Counted from the stretch's first letter, positions 18,343 to 27,766 are shown. The stretch is DNA of 64,000 nt from Marivivens donghaensis (GCF_030410045.1 NZ_JAUFRA010000006.1:124001-188000); one strand, 5' to 3'. A program made the numbers and translations. Notes: generated by a model from the sequence alone, not told the origin.

Positions 18343-18705
18343 ATGTCGCGCACCAAAGGTGGTACCGTTACCCATCGTCGTCACAAGAAAGTCCTTGACG
18401 CTGCTAAAGGTTATTATGACCGCCGCAGCCGGACCTTCAAAGTCGCTCGTCAGGCCGTAGACAAGGCCAACCAATACGCAACTCGTGACCGTAAGGCACG
18501 TAAGCGTAATTTCCGCGCACTGTGGATCCAGCGTATCAACGCTGCTGTCCGTGCGTTTGACGAATCGCTGACATACTCGAAATTCATCAACGGTCTGGCA
18601 AAAGCTGGCATCGAAGTTGACCGCAAAGTTCTGGCCGATCTGGCCGTTCACGAGCCGGAAGCTTTCAATGCTATCGCTGCTAAGGCACGTGAAGCTCTGG
18701 CATAA
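18343..18705 (+). CDS. rplT: 50S ribosomal protein L20
   Basis: A 120-aa ribosomal protein that binds 23S rRNA early in assembly. The blocks MSRTKGG, RRHKKVLDAAKGYY, RDRKARKRNFRALWIQRINAA and YSKFINGL are those of L20, and the length is standard. TAAGGAGG between rpmI and this ATG is the RBS. The operon ends at the terminator at 18729-18755. Confidence 0.98.
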   Translation: MSRTKGGTVTHRRHKKVLDAAKGYYDRRSRTFKVARQAVDKANQYATRDRKARKRNFRALWIQRINAAVRAFDESLTYSKFINGLAKAGIEVDRKVLADLAVHEPEAFNAIAAKAREALA

Positions 18706-18728
18706 GCCTTAGCGAATGAATTACGAAG

Positions 18729-18755
18729 GGCCGCTCCGAAAGGGGCGGCCTTTTT
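18729..18755 (+). terminator. rho-independent terminator after rplT
   Basis: GGCCGCTCC (18729-18737) pairs with GGGGCGGCC (18742-18750) with one G-T wobble and a GAAA tetraloop, followed by TTTTT. It ends the rpmI-rplT transcript 23 bp after the rplT stop. Confidence 0.92.
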
Positions 18756-18850
18756 CGTTTGGGCATTCGGATGGTTAATCGGGCGTCCAATGCTTGCCCC
18801 TCGCTGCGTGTCGCGGTAATTGCGGGCAAGCAAGATGCAAAGGGCATGTG

Positions 18851-19915
18851 ATGGACGACCTCAAAGCCAAATATCTGGACCTGATCGCTAAGGCCGCTGA
18901 CGAAGCAGCCATCGAAGAGGTTCGCCTCGCCGCGCTCGGCAAGAAAGGCGAAATTAGCCTTCAGATGCGTGAATTGGGCAAAATGACCCCCGAAGAGCGT
19001 CAGGTCGCTGGTCCTGCGTTGAATGCGCTCAAGGATGAGATCAACGATGCTATCGTGGCAAAGAAGACGGCGCTGGCAGATGCTGCCTTGGATGCACGTC
19101 TGAAAACAGAGTGGCTCGATGTGACGCTTCCGACGCGTCCGCGCCGCACGGGTACCATTCACCCGATTAGCCAAGTGACCGAAGAGGTTATGGCGATCTT
19201 TGCAGACATGGGCTTTGCCGTTGCTGAAGGTCCGCAGATCGAATCCGATTGGTATAACTTTGACGCGCTGAACATTCCGGGTCACCACCCAGCACGCGCT
19301 GAAATGGATACCTTCTACATGAAGTCCGAAGGCGATGAGCGTCCTCCGGTACTGCGCACGCACACTTCGCCCGTTCAGATTCGTGCGTTGGAAAAAGAAG
19401 GTGCGCCGATCCGTATCATCGCGCCGGGTCGCGTGTATCGCGCGGACTACGACCAGACCCACACACCGATGTTCAACCAAGTCGAAGGTCTTTGCATCGG
19501 CAAAGACGTCTCTATGGCGAACCTGAAGTGGGTGTTGGAAGAGTTTCTTTCTGCCTATTTCGGCAAACGCGTGAAAACCCGTTTTCGTGCATCGCACTTC
19601 CCGTTCACAGAACCGTCGGCTGAAGTCGACGTGCAGTGCCAGTGGAACAACGGTTCCGTCACCGTGGGCGAGGGCGACGATTGGCTCGAAATTCTCGGGT
19701 CGGGCATGGTTCACCCGAAGGTTCTGCAAAACCCTGGCGTTGATCCACAGGAATATCAGGGCTTTGCCTTTGGTATCGGCATCGACCGGATTGCGATGCT
19801 GAAATACGGCATCCCTGACCTGCGTGCATTCTTTGACAGCGATCTGCGTTGGCTGCGCCACTACGGCTTTACGCCGCTGGATGTGCCGACCTTGCACGGT
19901 GGCTTGAGCCGCTAA
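18851..19915 (+). CDS. pheS: phenylalanine-tRNA ligase alpha subunit
   Basis: The 354-aa catalytic subunit of the alpha2-beta2 phenylalanyl-tRNA synthetase. An N-terminal coiled-coil arm (about residues 1-85, with LGKKGEIS) precedes the class II core: HPISQVTEE, DMGFAVAEGPQIE, YNFDALNIPGHHPAR, LRTHTSPVQIR (motif 2 region), FNQVEGLCI, FPFTEPSAEVD and GIGIDRIAMLKYGI (motif 3). ATG 18851 gives the usual MDDLKAKY start. Unusually, pheT is 392 bp downstream and not adjacent. Confidence 0.98.
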   Translation: MDDLKAKYLDLIAKAADEAAIEEVRLAALGKKGEISLQMRELGKMTPEERQVAGPALNALKDEINDAIVAKKTALADAALDARLKTEWLDVTLPTRPRRTGTIHPISQVTEEVMAIFADMGFAVAEGPQIESDWYNFDALNIPGHHPARAEMDTFYMKSEGDERPPVLRTHTSPVQIRALEKEGAPIRIIAPGRVYRADYDQTHTPMFNQVEGLCIGKDVSMANLKWVLEEFLSAYFGKRVKTRFRASHFPFTEPSAEVDVQCQWNNGSVTVGEGDDWLEILGSGMVHPKVLQNPGVDPQEYQGFAFGIGIDRIAMLKYGIPDLRAFFDSDLRWLRHYGFTPLDVPTLHGGLSR

Positions 19916-19933
19916 GTTGGTTCCCAAAATACA

Positions 19934-19959
19934 AAGGCCGCGCTCCTCTGCGCGGCCTT
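19934..19959. terminator. bidirectional terminator between pheS and small gene
   Basis: AAGGCCGCG (19934-19942) pairs perfectly with CGCGGCCTT (19951-19959) across an 8-nt loop. It sits 18 bp after pheS and 27 bp past the stop of the small minus-strand gene, so it can end both. Its presence suggests pheS and pheT are transcribed separately. Confidence 0.75.
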
Positions 19960-19986
19960 CGTCAATTCTGCTCTCGGTATCGAACG

Positions 19987-20148
19987 TTAGTTGCCGATTT
20001 TGATGAAGTTCATGCGCGGTGTCTCTAGCATTGCGACGGCCGCTCCTGTGTCGTTTTTGTGGATCTGAACTTCGACGCCTTTCAGTGCGAAGGGCGACAA
20101 AAGCAGGGTCAGACCCATAACCAACAACATCTCTCCACGAATATACAT
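19987..20148 (-). CDS. small protein between pheS and pheT (putative)
   Basis: A 53-aa reading frame on the minus strand between pheS and pheT. It begins MYIRGEMLLVMGLTLLLSP, with one hydrophobic helix (about residues 7-21) that could be a signal peptide or anchor, then a short polar tail containing QIHKNDTGA and MNFIKIGN. TTGAGG lies 7 nt before the ATG, a good RBS, and a terminator follows the stop. No family is recognised. The RBS, the terminator and the otherwise empty 392-bp gap are the support; chance occurrence is not excluded. Confidence 0.5.
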   Translation of the reverse strand: MYIRGEMLLVMGLTLLLSPFALKGVEVQIHKNDTGAAVAMLETPRMNFIKIGN

Positions 20149-20307
20149 TTACTTGCCTCAACTGTTTACTGTTACGTGACTAATGGCACCCTAGGTTTCC
20201 ATTCGGGCAACAATTGGGCATGAGTAGGGTCTTTTGCGTTCGGACTGCTTTCCCCGCTGCCACAGATGCGGTAAGAGCGCCTCAAATGTAAACGACGGGT
20301 TAAAGCC

Positions 20308-22704
20308 ATGAAATTCACGCTGTCCTGGCTCAAGGAACATCTTGAGACCACCGCCACGGTTGACGAAATCTCTGAAGCCCTGACCGACCTCGGTCTCGAG
20401 GTGGAAGGCATCGAAAATCCTGCTGACCGTTTGAAGGCTTTTACCATCGGTAAAGTGGTCAGCGCCGTTCAGCACCCAGACGCCGATCGTCTGCGCCTGT
20501 GCAAGGTCGCGACCAACGAAGGCGAACTGCAAATCGTCTGCGGCGCACCGAACGCTCGCGAAGGCATCACGGTCGTTGTTGCGAAACCTGGTGACTATGT
20601 TCCTGGTATCGACGTGACCTTGTCCGTTGGGAAAATTCGCGGTGTCGAATCTCACGGTATGATGTGTTCCGAGCGCGAGCTGGAACTGTCAGACGAACAC
20701 AATGGCATCATCGAACTTCCGTCTGGCGAAGTTGGTGAGCGCTTTGTCGATTGGCTGGCAAAACAAGATGCGTCTAAAGTCGATCCAGTGATCGAAATTG
20801 CGATCACGCCGAACCGTGGTGATGCGCTGGGCGTTCGCGGTATCGCCCGCGACCTCGCCGCGCGTGGCTTGGGCAAGCTCAAAGATCGCACCGTTGATCC
20901 TGTGCCAGCATCGTTTGAATCTGACCTGACCCTGACCATTGATGACGACACATTGGACGGCTGCCCGCTATTCTGTGGTCGCCTGATCAAAGGCGTGAAA
21001 AACGGTCCGTCGCCCGAATGGCTTCAGACCTGTCTAAAAGCGATTGGTCTGCGTCCGATTTCGTTCCTCGTCGATGTGACCAACTTCTTCACCTACGACC
21101 AGAACCGTCCGCTTCACGTGTTTGACGCGGATAAGGTCGCGGGCAACCTGCGTGTTCACCGTGCGGTTGGTGGCGAAACCATCGTGGCGCTCGATGAAAA
21201 GACCTACACGCTGCCGGCGGGCGCTATGGTGATTTCTGATGATAACGGTGTTGAGAGTATTGCTGGCATCATGGGGGGCGACCACACTGGTTGCACCGAT
21301 GAGACTGTGAACGTCTTTGTCGAATCTGCGTGGTGGGACCCGATCCAGATCGCAACCACAGGCCGCGCGCTCAAGATCAACTCGGATGCGCGTTATCGTT
21401 TTGAACGCACTGTTGATCCTGAATTCACTGCTGAAGGTCTGGAACATGCGGTTCGTATGATCGTTGATCACGCAGGTGGTGAGGCGTCTGAGGTTGTTGT
21501 TGCGGGCGCTGTGCCGAATTTTGCGCGCTCGTATAAGCTGGACGCAAAGCGTGTGCAGAGCCTTGTTGGCATGGACATTCCAGAGAGCGAACAGCGCCAG
21601 ACGCTGACTGCGTTGGGCTTCCGGATGGATGGTGATCAGGCGCACGTCCCGTCGTGGCGTTCTGACGTTCAAGGTGAGGCGGACCTCGTTGAGGAAGTCG
21701 CGCGTATTGCGTCTTTGACAAAGCTTGAGGGCAAACCTTTGCCTCGCGCCACTGCAGGCGTGCCGAAACCTGTGCTGACACCGCTTCAAGTGCGATCGTC
21801 CGCTGCGCGCCGCACTACTGCGTCGCTCGGCTACAATGAATGCGTGACCTACACCTTTATCGACCGCGAAGCGGCTGCGTTGTTTGGTGGCGGTACCGAG
21901 GCGACCGAGTTGGAAAACCCGATTTCGTCGGACATGAGCCACATGCGTCCTGACCTCTTGCCTGCCCTGCTTCGCGCAGCAGCACGCAATCAGGCACGTG
22001 GCTTTGCCGATTTGGCCCTATTTGAGGTCGGCCATGCCTTTGCTGGCGGTAAACCGGGTGAACAGCAGCTGCAGGTAAGCGGTGTTCTCATCGGTCGGAC
22101 TGGCCCCAAAGACGTGCATGGCGCGTCTCGTGCGGTTGATGTCTATGACGCCAAAGCCGATGCCGAAGCGATCCTCGCCGCAATGGGTGCGCCTGCCAAG
22201 GTGCAGATCATGCGCGACGGTCCAGCGTGGTTCCACCCCGGCCGTCATGGTAAAATCTGCCTTGGCCCGAAAAAGGTCTTGGGCATCTTTGGTGAACTTC
22301 ACCCGAAAATCCTGCGTGAGATGGACATCAAAGGTCCTGCCGTTGCGTTCACTCTCTTCCCTGAAGAGATCCCGCTGCCGAAAAACGCATCGGCCAGCCG
22401 TCCTGCAATGGATATCTCCGAACTGCAGGCGGTTGAGCGTGACTTTGCGTTCGTTGTCGATGCCGAGGTGGAGGCACTGACCTTGGTTAACGCAGCGGCG
22501 GGCGCGGATAAGGCACTGATCGAAGATGTTCGTGTGTTCGACGAATTCTCGGGCGGTAGCTTGGGCGAAGGCAAAAAATCCCTCGCGATTACGGTTCGTT
22601 TGCAGCCCAAAGAGGACACCCTCAAAGACAAAGACATTGAGGCTGTGAGTGCCAAGATCGTTGAGAAAGTGACCAAGGCGACAGGCGGCACCCTTCGCGG
22701 ATAA
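20308..22704 (+). CDS. pheT: phenylalanine-tRNA ligase beta subunit
   Basis: The 798-aa beta subunit of phenylalanyl-tRNA synthetase. In order: the N-terminal MKFTLSWLKEHLET, a tRNA-binding OB domain (about 40-148, with VQHPDADRLRLCKV), the B3/B4 editing domain (about 215-380), the B5 domain (about 400-470), the inactive class II-like core, and the C-terminal FDX-ACB anticodon-binding domain (about 705-798, with LSAI-type ending SLAITVRLQPKEDTLKD). Length is normal. The promoter must lie in the gap after the small minus-strand gene. Confidence 0.98.
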   Translation: MKFTLSWLKEHLETTATVDEISEALTDLGLEVEGIENPADRLKAFTIGKVVSAVQHPDADRLRLCKVATNEGELQIVCGAPNAREGITVVVAKPGDYVPGIDVTLSVGKIRGVESHGMMCSERELELSDEHNGIIELPSGEVGERFVDWLAKQDASKVDPVIEIAITPNRGDALGVRGIARDLAARGLGKLKDRTVDPVPASFESDLTLTIDDDTLDGCPLFCGRLIKGVKNGPSPEWLQTCLKAIGLRPISFLVDVTNFFTYDQNRPLHVFDADKVAGNLRVHRAVGGETIVALDEKTYTLPAGAMVISDDNGVESIAGIMGGDHTGCTDETVNVFVESAWWDPIQIATTGRALKINSDARYRFERTVDPEFTAEGLEHAVRMIVDHAGGEASEVVVAGAVPNFARSYKLDAKRVQSLVGMDIPESEQRQTLTALGFRMDGDQAHVPSWRSDVQGEADLVEEVARIASLTKLEGKPLPRATAGVPKPVLTPLQVRSSAARRTTASLGYNECVTYTFIDREAAALFGGGTEATELENPISSDMSHMRPDLLPALLRAAARNQARGFADLALFEVGHAFAGGKPGEQQLQVSGVLIGRTGPKDVHGASRAVDVYDAKADAEAILAAMGAPAKVQIMRDGPAWFHPGRHGKICLGPKKVLGIFGELHPKILREMDIKGPAVAFTLFPEEIPLPKNASASRPAMDISELQAVERDFAFVVDAEVEALTLVNAAAGADKALIEDVRVFDEFSGGSLGEGKKSLAITVRLQPKEDTLKDKDIEAVSAKIVEKVTKATGGTLRG

Positions 22705-22709
22705 CGACA

Positions 22710-22736
22710 AAGGCGGCCTTAGTGGCCGCCTTTTTT
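22710..22736 (+). terminator. rho-independent terminator after pheT
   Basis: AAGGCGGCC (22710-22718) pairs with GGCCGCCTT (22724-22732) over the loop TTAGT, followed by a T-run to 22736. It lies 5 bp after the pheT stop. Confidence 0.92.
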
Positions 22737-22791
22737 GTTTGCCATTGCAGATGGGTTTGCACAGTCGGGTTCGGCGTGTCAGACATTCGCT

Positions 22792-23733
22792 ATGACACAC
22801 GAGCCCACATTTTCTTTTTCTGGTTCAGGCTATGATCGCGCAGCCGAAGTGCGCGGCGATCTTGATCCGATCCGAAATAACCCGACAGCCACAACAATTG
22901 TAACGTGGCGCGGTAAAGTCCTTTTTGAAAACAATGCTTTGGTCCAGTTGCCACTTGATCATGTCGCGTTAGCCGATCCAGTGATTGAGGTGTTTTTGGG
23001 CCGCACGCCGTCGGGTCCAGTCTTTGCGACCGACATTTCGAAATGGGAACCAGATGCCGACCTGACAGAGCTCGGTTCGTTCTTTGATCAGTCGTTACAG
23101 TACCACCCTGACCTGCCCGACTCCATGGGCTTTGCGGAACTTCGGGCTGTGATGACGATGCTGAGCGCGCTTGATGCGGAACTCGCCGCAACAGCACGGG
23201 CAATAATCGGGTGGCACGACTCGCACCGTTTTTGTTCCCGCTGTGGGGCGGAATCAAAACCCGTTATGGGAGGCTGGCAGCGAGGGTGTGATGCCTGTGG
23301 CGGGCAGCATTTCCCACGCACGGACCCTGTCGTTATTATGCTCGTCACACATGGCGATCGCGTACTTTTGGGGCGTTCCCCAGGTTGGCCCGATCGCATG
23401 TATTCAGTCTTGGCTGGATTTATTGAACCGGGCGAAACGATGGAGGCTGCCGTTCGGCGCGAAGTGAACGAAGAGACAGGCGTGAAGGTTGGAGACGTCC
23501 GCTATGTGGCGAGCCAGCCATGGCCGTTCCCAGCGAACCTGATGTTTGGATGTGAAGCAGAGGCCGAGACCGATCAAATCACCATCGACCCGAACGAATT
23601 GGAAGATGCCCTCTGGCTTGATCGTAGCGAACTGGCACAAGTGTTTGAGGGCACACACCCTTTGATCAATCAGCCGAGAAACGGCGCTATAGCGGGTTTT
23701 CTGCTCAAGCGGTGGTTGAGTAACGTAGATTAA
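22792..23733 (+). CDS. nudC: NADH pyrophosphatase / NAD-RNA decapping hydrolase NudC
   Basis: A 313-aa Nudix hydrolase. It splits NAD(H) to NMN(H) and AMP, and members of the family also remove NAD caps from RNA 5' ends. A zinc ribbon (FCSRCG and CDACG) sits at about residues 152-172, the Nudix box is GFIEPGETMEAAVRREV plus NEETGV, and the NADH-specific SQPWPFP motif follows. Start MTHEPTF is the first ATG past the pheT terminator. The variable N-terminal domain is present and length is typical. Confidence 0.95.
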   Translation: MTHEPTFSFSGSGYDRAAEVRGDLDPIRNNPTATTIVTWRGKVLFENNALVQLPLDHVALADPVIEVFLGRTPSGPVFATDISKWEPDADLTELGSFFDQSLQYHPDLPDSMGFAELRAVMTMLSALDAELAATARAIIGWHDSHRFCSRCGAESKPVMGGWQRGCDACGGQHFPRTDPVVIMLVTHGDRVLLGRSPGWPDRMYSVLAGFIEPGETMEAAVRREVNEETGVKVGDVRYVASQPWPFPANLMFGCEAEAETDQITIDPNELEDALWLDRSELAQVFEGTHPLINQPRNGAIAGFLLKRWLSNVD

Positions 23734-23785
23734 ACGGTCAAAAGAGAACAAAGTTCGAATGAGCGATTCAATTTGAGGCAAGCAA

Positions 23786-24250
23786 GTGCGGTTTAGCGCT
23801 AGAGAAGATATCGAAGCACCGATCGACTACGTTTACGGCAAAATCACTGATTTTGGTGGGTTTGAGCGTTCGGCGATGCGCCGTGGCATTGATGTGGAAC
23901 GCAAGGATAGCCTTGCTGGCATTGAGGTTGGCGCCAATTGGCATGTCGGGTTCAAGTTTCGTGGAAAATCGCGGGCGGCAGAATTGACCTTGCAAAAGGT
24001 TGATCACCCAAACGGCGTTGATATCGGCTTTACCTCGGGTGGGGTGGAAGGCAGCACCAATATTGAATTGGTGCCGCTGTCGCCAGCGCGCACACGGCTG
24101 ATCATTCGTCTAGATATGGCACCGCGCACATTGGCTGCGCGTCTTCTGCTGCAATCGCTCAAGCTGGCAAAGAGCAATCTGACCCAAAAGTTCAAAACGC
24201 GGATCGCTGATTTTGCCGAGGATGTTGAGACGTCCTATACGGGCGTTTAA
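23786..24250 (+). CDS. SRPBCC family protein
   Basis: A 154-aa protein with the START/SRPBCC pattern: an N-terminal beta strand with REDIEAPIDYVYGKITDFGGFERSAM split over the first 35 residues, a central beta sheet (VGFKFRGKSRAAELTL), and a long C-terminal helix (about 120-148). Such folds bind hydrophobic ligands; the ligand is unknown. It starts at GTG 23786 after a GAGG at 23774-23777. Its TAA and the TAA of convergent pheA overlap (TTAA region, 24247-24250). Confidence 0.8.
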   Translation: MRFSAREDIEAPIDYVYGKITDFGGFERSAMRRGIDVERKDSLAGIEVGANWHVGFKFRGKSRAAELTLQKVDHPNGVDIGFTSGGVEGSTNIELVPLSPARTRLIIRLDMAPRTLAARLLLQSLKLAKSNLTQKFKTRIADFAEDVETSYTGV

Positions 24251-25089
24251 CGTGTTTCGTGGCGGCGTGCCGCTGCAGGGAAGGTGCCGATCACACGCAC
24301 ATGATCGGTGAAATAATCCAGCTCTTCCATGGCGAGACGGACGTTTTCGTCATCGGGATGTCCCTCGATTTCCGCATAGAACTCGGTCGCGGTGAACTCG
24401 CCGTCAACCATGTAGCTTTCTAGCTTGGTCATGTTGACGCCATTGGTCGCGAAACCGCCCATCGCTTTGTAGAGCGCGGCAGGGATGTTCCGAACGCGGA
24501 AGACAAAGCTCATCATCATGCCATTGGTGCCACGGCGGGTCGTATCGGGATCACGAGCCATAATGATAAAGCGGGTCGTGTTGCGGGAATGGTCCTCGAT
24601 GTGACGCGCCACGACGTCCAGGCCGTAGATTTCGGCGGCGAGTTCGCTGGCGAGCGCGGCTTTGGTCACGTCGTTTGCTTCGGCCACTTCACGAGCCGCA
24701 CGCGCGTTATCGGTGCTGACTTTGCCCGTGATGTTGTGATTCTTTAGAAATCCAGCGCATTGCGGGAGGATGACGACGTGGCCATGTGCTTCTTTAACGT
24801 CTGACAGCGCTGCACCTTTGACGCCGAGAAGGTTCACGTGCACACGAACAAAGGCTTCATCAACGATGTGAAGGCCCGATTTTGGCAACAGGCTATGGAC
24901 ATCAGCCACGCGGCCATAGGTCGAGTTCTCGACCGCGATCATACCCAAATCAGCCGCACCAGACCGAACGGCCTCCATCGCGTCTTCGAATGTGTCACAG
25001 GGAAGCGGGTCGAAATCGGGGCGTGCTTCGACGCAAGCCTGATGGCCATAGGCGCCAAGTTCTCCCTGAAACGCAATTTTCTGGGTCAT
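24247..25089 (-). CDS. pheA: prephenate dehydratase
   Basis: A 280-aa enzyme of phenylalanine synthesis that turns prephenate into phenylpyruvate. The dehydratase domain (about 1-180) opens TQKIAFQGELGAYGHQAC and has VENSTYGRV and the catalytic NTTRF. The regulatory ACT domain (about 195-275) has SFVFRVRNIPAALYKAM and the ESYM-type Phe-binding region KLESYMVDGEFTATEFY, so feedback inhibition by Phe is expected. ATG 25089 was chosen over an upstream in-frame start because AGGGGACAGAA precedes it. It is a monofunctional enzyme with no chorismate mutase domain. Confidence 0.96.
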   Translation of the reverse strand: MTQKIAFQGELGAYGHQACVEARPDFDPLPCDTFEDAMEAVRSGAADLGMIAVENSTYGRVADVHSLLPKSGLHIVDEAFVRVHVNLLGVKGAALSDVKEAHGHVVILPQCAGFLKNHNITGKVSTDNARAAREVAEANDVTKAALASELAAEIYGLDVVARHIEDHSRNTTRFIIMARDPDTTRRGTNGMMMSFVFRVRNIPAALYKAMGGFATNGVNMTKLESYMVDGEFTATEFYAEIEGHPDDENVRLAMEELDYFTDHVRVIGTFPAAARRHETR

Positions 25090-25209
25090 TTCTGTCCCCT
25101 CCACTGTTCTTTTGTCTACTTTGGGCAATAAGTCGCGGTTCTACTGCTTGCAAGAGTGGACAAGAAACTTGTAGATAGCCGCGAAACTGTGAACGGAATG
25201 GAACGCGAC

Positions 25210-25731
25210 ATGTTCGACACAATGACGATGACCAAGGTGCTGGGCGGCGTTTGCGGCACTTTCCTCGTTTTCTTGCTTGGTGGCTGGGCTGCTGAAAGCA
25301 TTTACTCTGCTGGCGAAGGTGCTGGCCACGAGGGCGAGCACGCTCAGGCATATGTAATCTCGCACGGCGACGGTGAAGTTGCTGTTGTAGAAGAAGGCCC
25401 GTCCTTCGAAGAAATCTTTGCAAATGCTGACGCAGCTGCTGGTGAGCGTGTTTTCCGCAAATGTGCGGCATGTCACTCTGCTGCTGAAGGCGAGAACGGC
25501 ACAGGCCCGTCGCTCTATGGCGTCGTGAACCGTCCTGTCGACTCGATCGCGGGCTTTGCATACTCGGGCGCTCTCGAGGCCGTGGCTGACGTTTGGTCGC
25601 CTGAGCACCTCAATGGCTTCCTCGAGAACCCCAAAGGCTACGCACCGGGCACCGCAATGTCGTTCTCGGGTCTGGCAAAAGTTCAGGACCGTGCAGACGT
25701 GATTGCGTACCTGCAGAGCGTCTCTAACTAA
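25210..25731 (+). CDS. cycM: membrane-anchored cytochrome c (CycM/c552 type)
   Basis: A 173-aa class I cytochrome c held in the inner membrane by an uncleaved N-terminal helix (about residues 9-31, VCGTFLVFLLGGWAAES). An acidic hinge follows, then the heme domain with the CAACH site (heme ligand His), GPSLYGV, and the axial Met in GTAMSF. In Paracoccus and Rhodobacter, such proteins carry electrons from the bc1 complex to cytochrome c oxidase on the periplasmic side. I prefer ATG 25210 (MFDTMTMTK), the usual start of the family, over starts at 25156 and 25198. Confidence 0.92.
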   Translation: MFDTMTMTKVLGGVCGTFLVFLLGGWAAESIYSAGEGAGHEGEHAQAYVISHGDGEVAVVEEGPSFEEIFANADAAAGERVFRKCAACHSAAEGENGTGPSLYGVVNRPVDSIAGFAYSGALEAVADVWSPEHLNGFLENPKGYAPGTAMSFSGLAKVQDRADVIAYLQSVSN

Positions 25732-25752
25732 TTTAGTGAATATCACTTAGGC

Positions 25753-25779
25753 AAAGGCCGTCCCAAGGGGCGGCCTTTT
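25753..25779 (+). terminator. rho-independent terminator after cycM
   Basis: AAAGGCCGTCCC (25753-25764) pairs with GGGGCGGCCTTT, whose last bases run into a short T-tract (25776-25779). It separates cycM from the yej operon. Confidence 0.85.
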
Positions 25780-25870
25780 GTCGTTTCACAATGCGATAAC
25801 GCTTTCTCGTCTTGCCCTTTATGTATTGCCCGCCGTAGCTTTGTCTCAGGGTTTCAAAGGGGAGAAAACC

Positions 25871-27766
25871 ATGACGAATTTCACCACCAAAGCTGCTGTT
25901 CGTGACACCGATCTGCGTCGCGTTGTGCTTTTGGCAGGTGCTGCGCTGATTGCGGGCGCATCATGGGCGAGTTCGGTGTTTGCTGAAACGCCCATCATTC
26001 AGACCCATGCCATTTCGACCTATGGCAATTTGAAATACCCTAACCCTGATTTCGCGCATCTCGAATACGTGAACCCTGACGCGCCCAAAGGCGGTGAGTT
26101 TTCGACGTGGTTCACAGGCGGGTTCGACAACCTGAACCCCTACGCGACCCAAGAGGGTAAGCCCGCCTATCTGTCATCGTCCATGTTCGAATCGGTTCTG
26201 CAGGGCACATCGGACGATGTGGACGGGAATTACTGCTATCTGTGCACAACGATGGAATACCCAGAGACCAAAGATTGGGTGATCTTCCATTTGCGCGACG
26301 ATGTGGTGTTTTCGGATGGCACTCCAATGACTGCGAAAGATGTAGTCTTTAGCCATAACCTGATGATGGAACAGGCCACCGAATCATATCGCTTCGCGGT
26401 GGCGCAGATGGTCGAAAGCGTTGAGGCGCTGGACGATTACACCGTGAAATTCACCTTTGCGGCCGATTATCCAAAGCAATCAGTGATCGAACAGGTCGGT
26501 GGTCAGCCAGTTTTTAGCCAGAAGTGGTACGAGGAAACGGGCGCGCGTTTGGACGAAAGCCGTCTCGAAACGGGGCCGGGTACCGGGCCTTATATGGTCG
26601 GCAGTTTCGAGGTGAATCACCAGATCATCTACGTTCGCAATCCCAACTTCTGGGGCGCTGATCATCCGCTGAACATCGGTCAGAATAACTTTGATTCGAT
26701 CCGCATCGAATACTTCGCGGACACCACGGCCGCGTTTGAGGGGTTCAAGGCAGGTGAGTTCACCTTCCGACAGGAAAATTCCTCGCTGTCTTGGGCGACC
26801 TCCTATGATTTCCCCGCGATTCAAAATGGTTGGGTCGTGAAAGAGACTCTGCCAAACGGTAATGTACCTGGCGCGACTGGCTTTATGTTCAACATGAAGT
26901 CGGGCAAGTTCGACGATCTGCGCGTCCGTCAGGCCTTGGCCCTGATGTATAACTTCACGTGGACCAACGAAGAACTGCAATACGGGCTGTTTAAACAGCG
27001 TGAGAGCTTTTGGCAGAACGCGGATCTCGCGGCGCGCGGCGTTCCTGAGGGCCGCGAGTTGGAACTGCTTCAATCGGTTGCTTCACTTATCGATCCGTCG
27101 ATCCTGACGGATGAAGTTACCGTGCCGCACGTCTCTGGTGAATCGCAGCTCGACCGTCGGAACCTCCGCAGGGCCTTGGCGCTGATGGAGGAAGCAGGTT
27201 GGGTGCCCGGTGCCAACGGGATGCTGGAAAAAGACGGTGAGCCGCTGAAGGTCGAATTCTTGGGCTACAGCCCGACGTTCGACCGCATCATTCTGCCTTA
27301 TGTCGATAACCTGCGGAAATTGGGTGTCGATGCCGAGTGGAACCGCATTGATCCTGCGCAATACACCGAACGCACCCGCAATTTCGATTTCGACATGATC
27401 TTTGACGGTTACCGTGTCGGTCCGATCGAGGGTGAAGGCTTGGGCCAGAAATTCGGATCGGATGGTCTGGGCGATGTATTTAACCCCGCCCACTATTCAA
27501 ATCCAGCCGTCGATAAACTGGCCGAGTCGATCAAGGACGTCGAAACCTATGATGATATGGTGGCCCATGTCCGTGCGATTGATCGCATCATGCGTCGCGA
27601 CCTGTTTGTCGTACCGACATGGTATCTGGGCGATTACTGGGTGGCCTATTACGACATGTACGAACACCTCGAGACTCTGCCGCCCTATGCGCTGGGCGAG
27701 ATGAGCTTCTGGTGGTATAACGCCGAAAAAGCCGAAGCACTGAAGGCCGCAGGGGCCCTCCGCTAA
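25871..27766 (+). CDS. yejA: ABC transporter peptide-binding protein (YejA-like)
   Basis: A 631-aa periplasmic solute-binding protein of family 5 (SBP_bac_5), the receptor of an oligopeptide importer. The signal region includes LRRVVLLAGAALIAGASWAS and ends near VFAE. The mature part opens HAISTYGNLKYPNPDFAHLEYVNPDAPKGG divided by typical YejA spacing, and DWVIFHLRDDVVFSDGTPMTAKDVVFS is the family signature region (here about residues 135-162). ATG 25871 with AAAGGGGAG upstream was chosen over a TTG/ATG farther upstream that overlaps the terminator. It starts a yejA-B-E-F operon. Confidence 0.93.
   Translation: MTNFTTKAAVRDTDLRRVVLLAGAALIAGASWASSVFAETPIIQTHAISTYGNLKYPNPDFAHLEYVNPDAPKGGEFSTWFTGGFDNLNPYATQEGKPAYLSSSMFESVLQGTSDDVDGNYCYLCTTMEYPETKDWVIFHLRDDVVFSDGTPMTAKDVVFSHNLMMEQATESYRFAVAQMVESVEALDDYTVKFTFAADYPKQSVIEQVGGQPVFSQKWYEETGARLDESRLETGPGTGPYMVGSFEVNHQIIYVRNPNFWGADHPLNIGQNNFDSIRIEYFADTTAAFEGFKAGEFTFRQENSSLSWATSYDFPAIQNGWVVKETLPNGNVPGATGFMFNMKSGKFDDLRVRQALALMYNFTWTNEELQYGLFKQRESFWQNADLAARGVPEGRELELLQSVASLIDPSILTDEVTVPHVSGESQLDRRNLRRALALMEEAGWVPGANGMLEKDGEPLKVEFLGYSPTFDRIILPYVDNLRKLGVDAEWNRIDPAQYTERTRNFDFDMIFDGYRVGPIEGEGLGQKFGSDGLGDVFNPAHYSNPAVDKLAESIKDVETYDDMVAHVRAIDRIMRRDLFVVPTWYLGDYWVAYYDMYEHLETLPPYALGEMSFWWYNAEKAEALKAAGALR

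Noticed and set aside
18680..20161. A 493-codon open frame on the minus strand across pheS
   Set aside because: It is fully antisense to pheS, has no recognisable domain and no RBS, and reflects the high G+C codon pattern. Similar shadows lie opposite argH, lysA, pyk, yejF, tpa and flgE.
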